Assembly (NCBI GenBank): GCA_031400755.1
Contig: JANNQL010000127.1
Span: 35,231-99,230, forward strand
DNA: 64,000 nt
Origin: VMSU01 sp031400755
Lineage (GTDB): Bacteria > Desulfobacterota > Desulfobulbia > Desulfobulbales > VMSU01
Direction of reading: 5' to 3'
The notes beneath the pieces are model-generated. The model did no database searches. It was not told where the DNA came from and saw only the letters and a list, made by a program, of their open reading frames with translations. A program made the translations under genes and the position numbers. This document shows positions 61,226 to 64,000 of the stretch, piece after piece (the stretch's first letter is position 1; every line of letters begins with the position of its first letter).

Positions 61226-61957
61226 GTGTCTTTAATAAATTTTTTGCCGATTGATTGTGGAGATGACCTGGTTGGGGGCTTTTTTAACCGGCACGGTGGG
61301 GTAAGTCCTGCCCCGTTTGACTCCCTGAATGTGAGTTATGGGGTTGGCGATGAGTCCCAATGTGTCGATAGCAATCGCACTTTTATGAAAGAGTGCCTTG
61401 GCCTCAAGTCGCTGATTTCGGCACGACAGGTGCATGGTGACCGGATTCTCTCCATTGCCGGGCCGCAGTCAGGTGATTGCGAGCATGAGGGCTACGATGC
61501 ACTGATCACCAATCAGCCTGGAGTCGGACTCCTGATCCAGCAGGCCGATTGTCAGGCCGTGGTTCTCTATGACCCGCTTAATCGGGTCGTGGCCAATGTC
61601 CATGCTGGCTGGCGGGGCAGTGTGGCCAATATCATCGCCAAAACTATTGGGCAGATGGCGGCGGATTTCGGCACGGACCCTGCGAAGATCGTGGCCGCCA
61701 TCAGCCCTTCCCTGGGGCCATGCTGCGCTGAGTTTTTTAATTTTCATGCCGAATTGCCGCAAGAGTTTCATGCCGACCAAGTCAGGCCCGCTCATTTCGA
61801 TTTCTGGGCCATCAGCCGCAGACAACTTCAGCAGGCAGGCGTCGTGCCGGCCCAAATAAAGACCGCCGCGATCTGCACGCGCTGCGATCACAACTATTTC
61901 TCCTATCGCCGTGAGGGCAAGACCGGCCGCTCTGCCACGGTAGTTGCCCTTCGATAG
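61226..61957 (+). CDS. pgeF: Multicopper polyphenol oxidase/purine nucleosidase-family protein (YfiH/PgeF)
   Basis: 243 aa. Motifs NRHGGVS, SARQVHGDRIL, GYDALITNQPGVGLLIQQADC, NVHAGWRGSVANI and CTRCDHNYFSYRREGKTGR carry the His/Cys metal ligands of the family. Homologues act as oxidases or purine nucleoside phosphorylases and edit peptidoglycan precursors in E. coli. GTG start with GGGA upstream. rsmB follows 10 bp later. Confidence 0.88.
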   Translation: MSLINFLPIDCGDDLVGGFFNRHGGVSPAPFDSLNVSYGVGDESQCVDSNRTFMKECLGLKSLISARQVHGDRILSIAGPQSGDCEHEGYDALITNQPGVGLLIQQADCQAVVLYDPLNRVVANVHAGWRGSVANIIAKTIGQMAADFGTDPAKIVAAISPSLGPCCAEFFNFHAELPQEFHADQVRPAHFDFWAISRRQLQQAGVVPAQIKTAAICTRCDHNYFSYRREGKTGRSATVVALR

Positions 61958-61967
61958 TAGTACCACC

Positions 61968-63308
61968 ATGTCACATTGTCCCCGTTATCTCGCCATCGAC
62001 ATTCTCTGTCAATGGCAGCAAAACGAGCAGCCGATTGATGCGCTGCTTGAGCCTCGTCTGCAGGAGATGTCAGACGCCAGGGACCGCAACCTGTTGAAGG
62101 CGATGGTCTTTGGTTCGTTGCGGGAACGCGGCACTCTCGACTGGCTGCTTGGCCGTCTTTCCTCTTCGCCGCTGCCTCGGCTCAAACTCCCTATATTGCA
62201 GGCCTTGCGGATAGGGGCCTATCAAATTCTGTTTTTGGACCGGGTGCCGCTGGCCGCTGCCATTCATTCAACCGTGGAGGCCGTGAAGCAGATGGGCCAG
62301 CCGCGCTGGTTGACCGGCTTTGTCAACGGGGTGTTGCGGAATGTGGGGAGGCGCAAGCAGGAATTTCTGGAGACAATTCAGCTGGGGAAGGCGCCGGACG
62401 AGGCGCGGTTTAATCATCCTGATTGGCTCTCGCAGAGATGGCGTGATCGTTACGGCGTCCAAGGCATGGCCGCCATTTGCCGGAGTAACGGGCAGCCTTC
62501 CAGACTTTGCCTACGGGTGAATACTGCAAAAATTACGGTTGTGGACTATTTGAGCGCCTTGGCGCTAAAGTCGATTCACGCGGAAGCAGGGGCCTATGCC
62601 GCCGAGGCGGTTTGGCTGGACGATGGTGGGGCCATTAATGATTTGCCGGGCTATAATGCCGGTTGGTTTTTCGTCCAGGACGAAATCGCCCAGCTTATCG
62701 GAGGACTCATCCTGCCCTGCCCGGCAGGCAATTGTCTGGACGGCTGTGCCGGGCTGGGCGGCAAGACCGCCGTTCTGGCCGGGATTGTCCCGGACGGCGC
62801 AAAAGTTGTGGCGGTGGAGCCTCATCCCCGTCGGCAGCAGTTATTTCAGGAGAACATGGCCCGCCTGGGCCTGACGAATGTTATCTTGTCTGCCGGCACT
62901 CTGGCCGAGTATGCGGTAATCGCCTCTGGAGATTTTGCCGCTGTCCTGATTGACGCCCCCTGCTCCGGCCTTGGGGTGACTGGCCGTCATCCCGATATTC
63001 GTTGGCAGCGTAAGGCCAGCGATCTGCCGAATTTTCAGGCAACTCAACTGGCGATCCTGCGAGAGGCCATGCCCTTGGTTGCTCCCGGCGGGGTTCTGGT
63101 CTATGCCACCTGTAGTACCGAACCGGAGGAAAACGAGGTGGTGATTGCTCTGTTCTGCGACGAGTTCCCTTGCTTTGTCATCGAAAACGCCGCTGCCAGT
63201 CTGCCGTTCGCCGCCCAGCATTTGGTCGATGAACAGGGATTTTTGCGGACAATTCCCGGCCAGCATGGCAGTGACGGATTTTTCGCGGCCAGACTGAGGA
63301 GGTTGTGA
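61968..63308 (+). CDS. rsmB: 16S rRNA (cytosine-967-C5)-methyltransferase
   Basis: 446 aa. The N-terminal NusB-like RNA-binding region (LQEMSDARDRNLLKAMVFGSLR) is followed by the Rossmann SAM domain: CLDGCAGLGGKTAVLA, AVEPHPRRQQLF, VLIDAPCSGLGVTGRHPDIRW (catalytic PC motif) and VYATCST (second catalytic Cys). The SAM motif reads CAGLGGK instead of the usual CAAPGGK. ATG 61968 matches the family start. Confidence 0.9.
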   Translation: MSHCPRYLAIDILCQWQQNEQPIDALLEPRLQEMSDARDRNLLKAMVFGSLRERGTLDWLLGRLSSSPLPRLKLPILQALRIGAYQILFLDRVPLAAAIHSTVEAVKQMGQPRWLTGFVNGVLRNVGRRKQEFLETIQLGKAPDEARFNHPDWLSQRWRDRYGVQGMAAICRSNGQPSRLCLRVNTAKITVVDYLSALALKSIHAEAGAYAAEAVWLDDGGAINDLPGYNAGWFFVQDEIAQLIGGLILPCPAGNCLDGCAGLGGKTAVLAGIVPDGAKVVAVEPHPRRQQLFQENMARLGLTNVILSAGTLAEYAVIASGDFAAVLIDAPCSGLGVTGRHPDIRWQRKASDLPNFQATQLAILREAMPLVAPGGVLVYATCSTEPEENEVVIALFCDEFPCFVIENAAASLPFAAQHLVDEQGFLRTIPGQHGSDGFFAARLRRL

Positions 63309-63354
63309 TGGTCCTTGCAAGGCAAAAGAGAGGAAATCGTGGGTGGAGAGAGGC

Positions 63355-64000
63355 GTGGAGCTGACGGGCGAAGATTCCATCTGGCAGCAGATTCAGCGAG
63401 CCGGCCACCTTGGGGGCCGCCGGATTCATTACTTTGAGACGGTGGAGTCAACCAACACTTTGGCGTTGGAGATGGGGCAGGCCGGGGCGGCGCCGGGGAC
63501 CGTGCTGGTGGCTGAGACCCAGACCAGGGGCCGGGGGCGCTTGGGGAAGGCATGGAGTTCGCCACCTGGGACAGGCCTATACTGCACTGTGCTGCTAAGG
63601 CCTGAAATTCCCGTGAACCATCTGGCGAGGATAACCTTGGCCGCTGGACTTGCCGCAGCTCGGGCCATTGATGAACTAAGCGGCCAGGTGAGCGCCATCA
63701 AATGGCCGAACGATGTGTTGATCCAGGGGCGTAAGGTGGCTGGCATTCTGGCGGAATGCGATATGTCTGGCGGTGAATGGCCGTTGGTGGCCTTGGGGGT
63801 GGGCATCAATCTGGAAACCAACCTAGATCAATTTCCGCAGGAATTACGCTTGACCGCGTCGTCGCTTTTGATTGCCAGCGGCAGGCGCATTGCCAAAGGG
63901 GTGATGCTGGTCACGTTGCTCAGGTGGATTGAGCAGATGATAGCTAGGCTGGAACAGGCTGATTTCGTAGGAATTTTAGACGAATGGCGAACCAAGGATG
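63355..64000 (+). CDS. birA: Biotin-[acetyl-CoA-carboxylase] ligase, partial
   Basis: Open to the right edge, 215 codons visible. ETVESTNTLAL, VLVAETQTRGRGRLGKAWSS (the GRGRxG biotinyl-AMP loop), LYCTVLL, AIKWPNDVLIQGRKVAGIL and VALGVGINLE are the BirA catalytic motifs. The short N-terminus has no helix-turn-helix, so it is the ligase-only type without repressor function. GTG at 63355 is preferred with GGAGAG upstream; GTG 63343 is possible. No continuation is visible beyond 64000. Confidence 0.85.
   Translation, partial: MELTGEDSIWQQIQRAGHLGGRRIHYFETVESTNTLALEMGQAGAAPGTVLVAETQTRGRGRLGKAWSSPPGTGLYCTVLLRPEIPVNHLARITLAAGLAAARAIDELSGQVSAIKWPNDVLIQGRKVAGILAECDMSGGEWPLVALGVGINLETNLDQFPQELRLTASSLLIASGRRIAKGVMLVTLLRWIEQMIARLEQADFVGILDEWRTKD

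Noticed and set aside
1..64000. CRISPR arrays, insertion sequences, prophage, rRNA
   Set aside because: No regularly spaced repeat array, transposase, integrase, phage structural gene or rRNA sequence was seen.
1..64000. Selenoprotein genes expected from selC
   Set aside because: No gene pair split by an in-frame TGA with a plausible continuation was noticed; a SECIS/UGA search would be needed to be certain.

Overview
The window looks like the chromosome of a sulfur-metabolising Desulfobacterota bacterium (former Deltaproteobacteria, possibly Desulfobulbales). Supporting evidence is a DsrC gene with the two-cysteine C-terminal arm, an LL-diaminopimelate aminotransferase, a selenocysteine tRNA, a DUF3373-type porin, many signalling proteins, and a gene cluster matching the 'GAK' system of sulfate reducers. 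The taxon is inferred; no rRNA is present.

Layout. 0.3-11.7 kb (minus strand): a surface/carbohydrate block with a PHP-domain lipoprotein, a UshA-like metallophosphoesterase, a PHP-glycosyltransferase fusion, a six-hairpin glycosidase, a membrane GT-C-like protein and a GT2 enzyme. 12.1-13.95 kb (plus strand): a defence/stability island with parD, a truncated parE and a complete HigB-HigA-SecB-like toxin-antitoxin-chaperone (TAC) operon. 14-20.6 kb (minus): a four-gene signalling operon (REC-kinase, PstS-like protein, hybrid kinase, response regulator). 20.6-24 kb: a periplasmic protein, a CorA-like transporter and a PIN-PhoH protein. 24-37.2 kb (minus): one closely packed run of about fifteen genes. 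It starts with a chemoreceptor and an EAL-CBS-GGDEF protein and continues into the GAK cluster: XXXCH proteins, a PHP-like enzyme, amphi-Trp proteins, a PhoU-kinase fusion, ATP-grasp, HprK-related kinase and CofD-like protein. 37.5-46.8 kb: pstS-pstC-pstA-pstB-phoU facing phoB-phoR. 47-64 kb: mostly housekeeping genes (dapL, HDOD and receiver proteins, NFACT-R, dsrC, nadB, HAD, a CooT-like protein, a CoA-binding protein, Usp, selC, glyQ, porin, pgeF, rsmB, partial birA).

The main result is regulatory. Direct repeats of TTAA at an exact 11-bp period, which is the PhoB-box spacing, lie upstream of pstS (44137-44162), upstream of the REC-kinase/PstS2/hybrid-kinase operon (20563-20599), and upstream of the chemoreceptor-to-GAK run (37380-37405). 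A weaker copy lies before the XXXCH gene (32708-32744). Read towards the downstream genes, the shared unit is roughly TTAAYN-N5. This predicts that the uncharacterised GAK system, which here carries a PhoU-domain kinase, belongs to the phosphate-starvation regulon together with a dedicated receptor and cyclic-di-GMP protein. The second notable system is the TAC operon.
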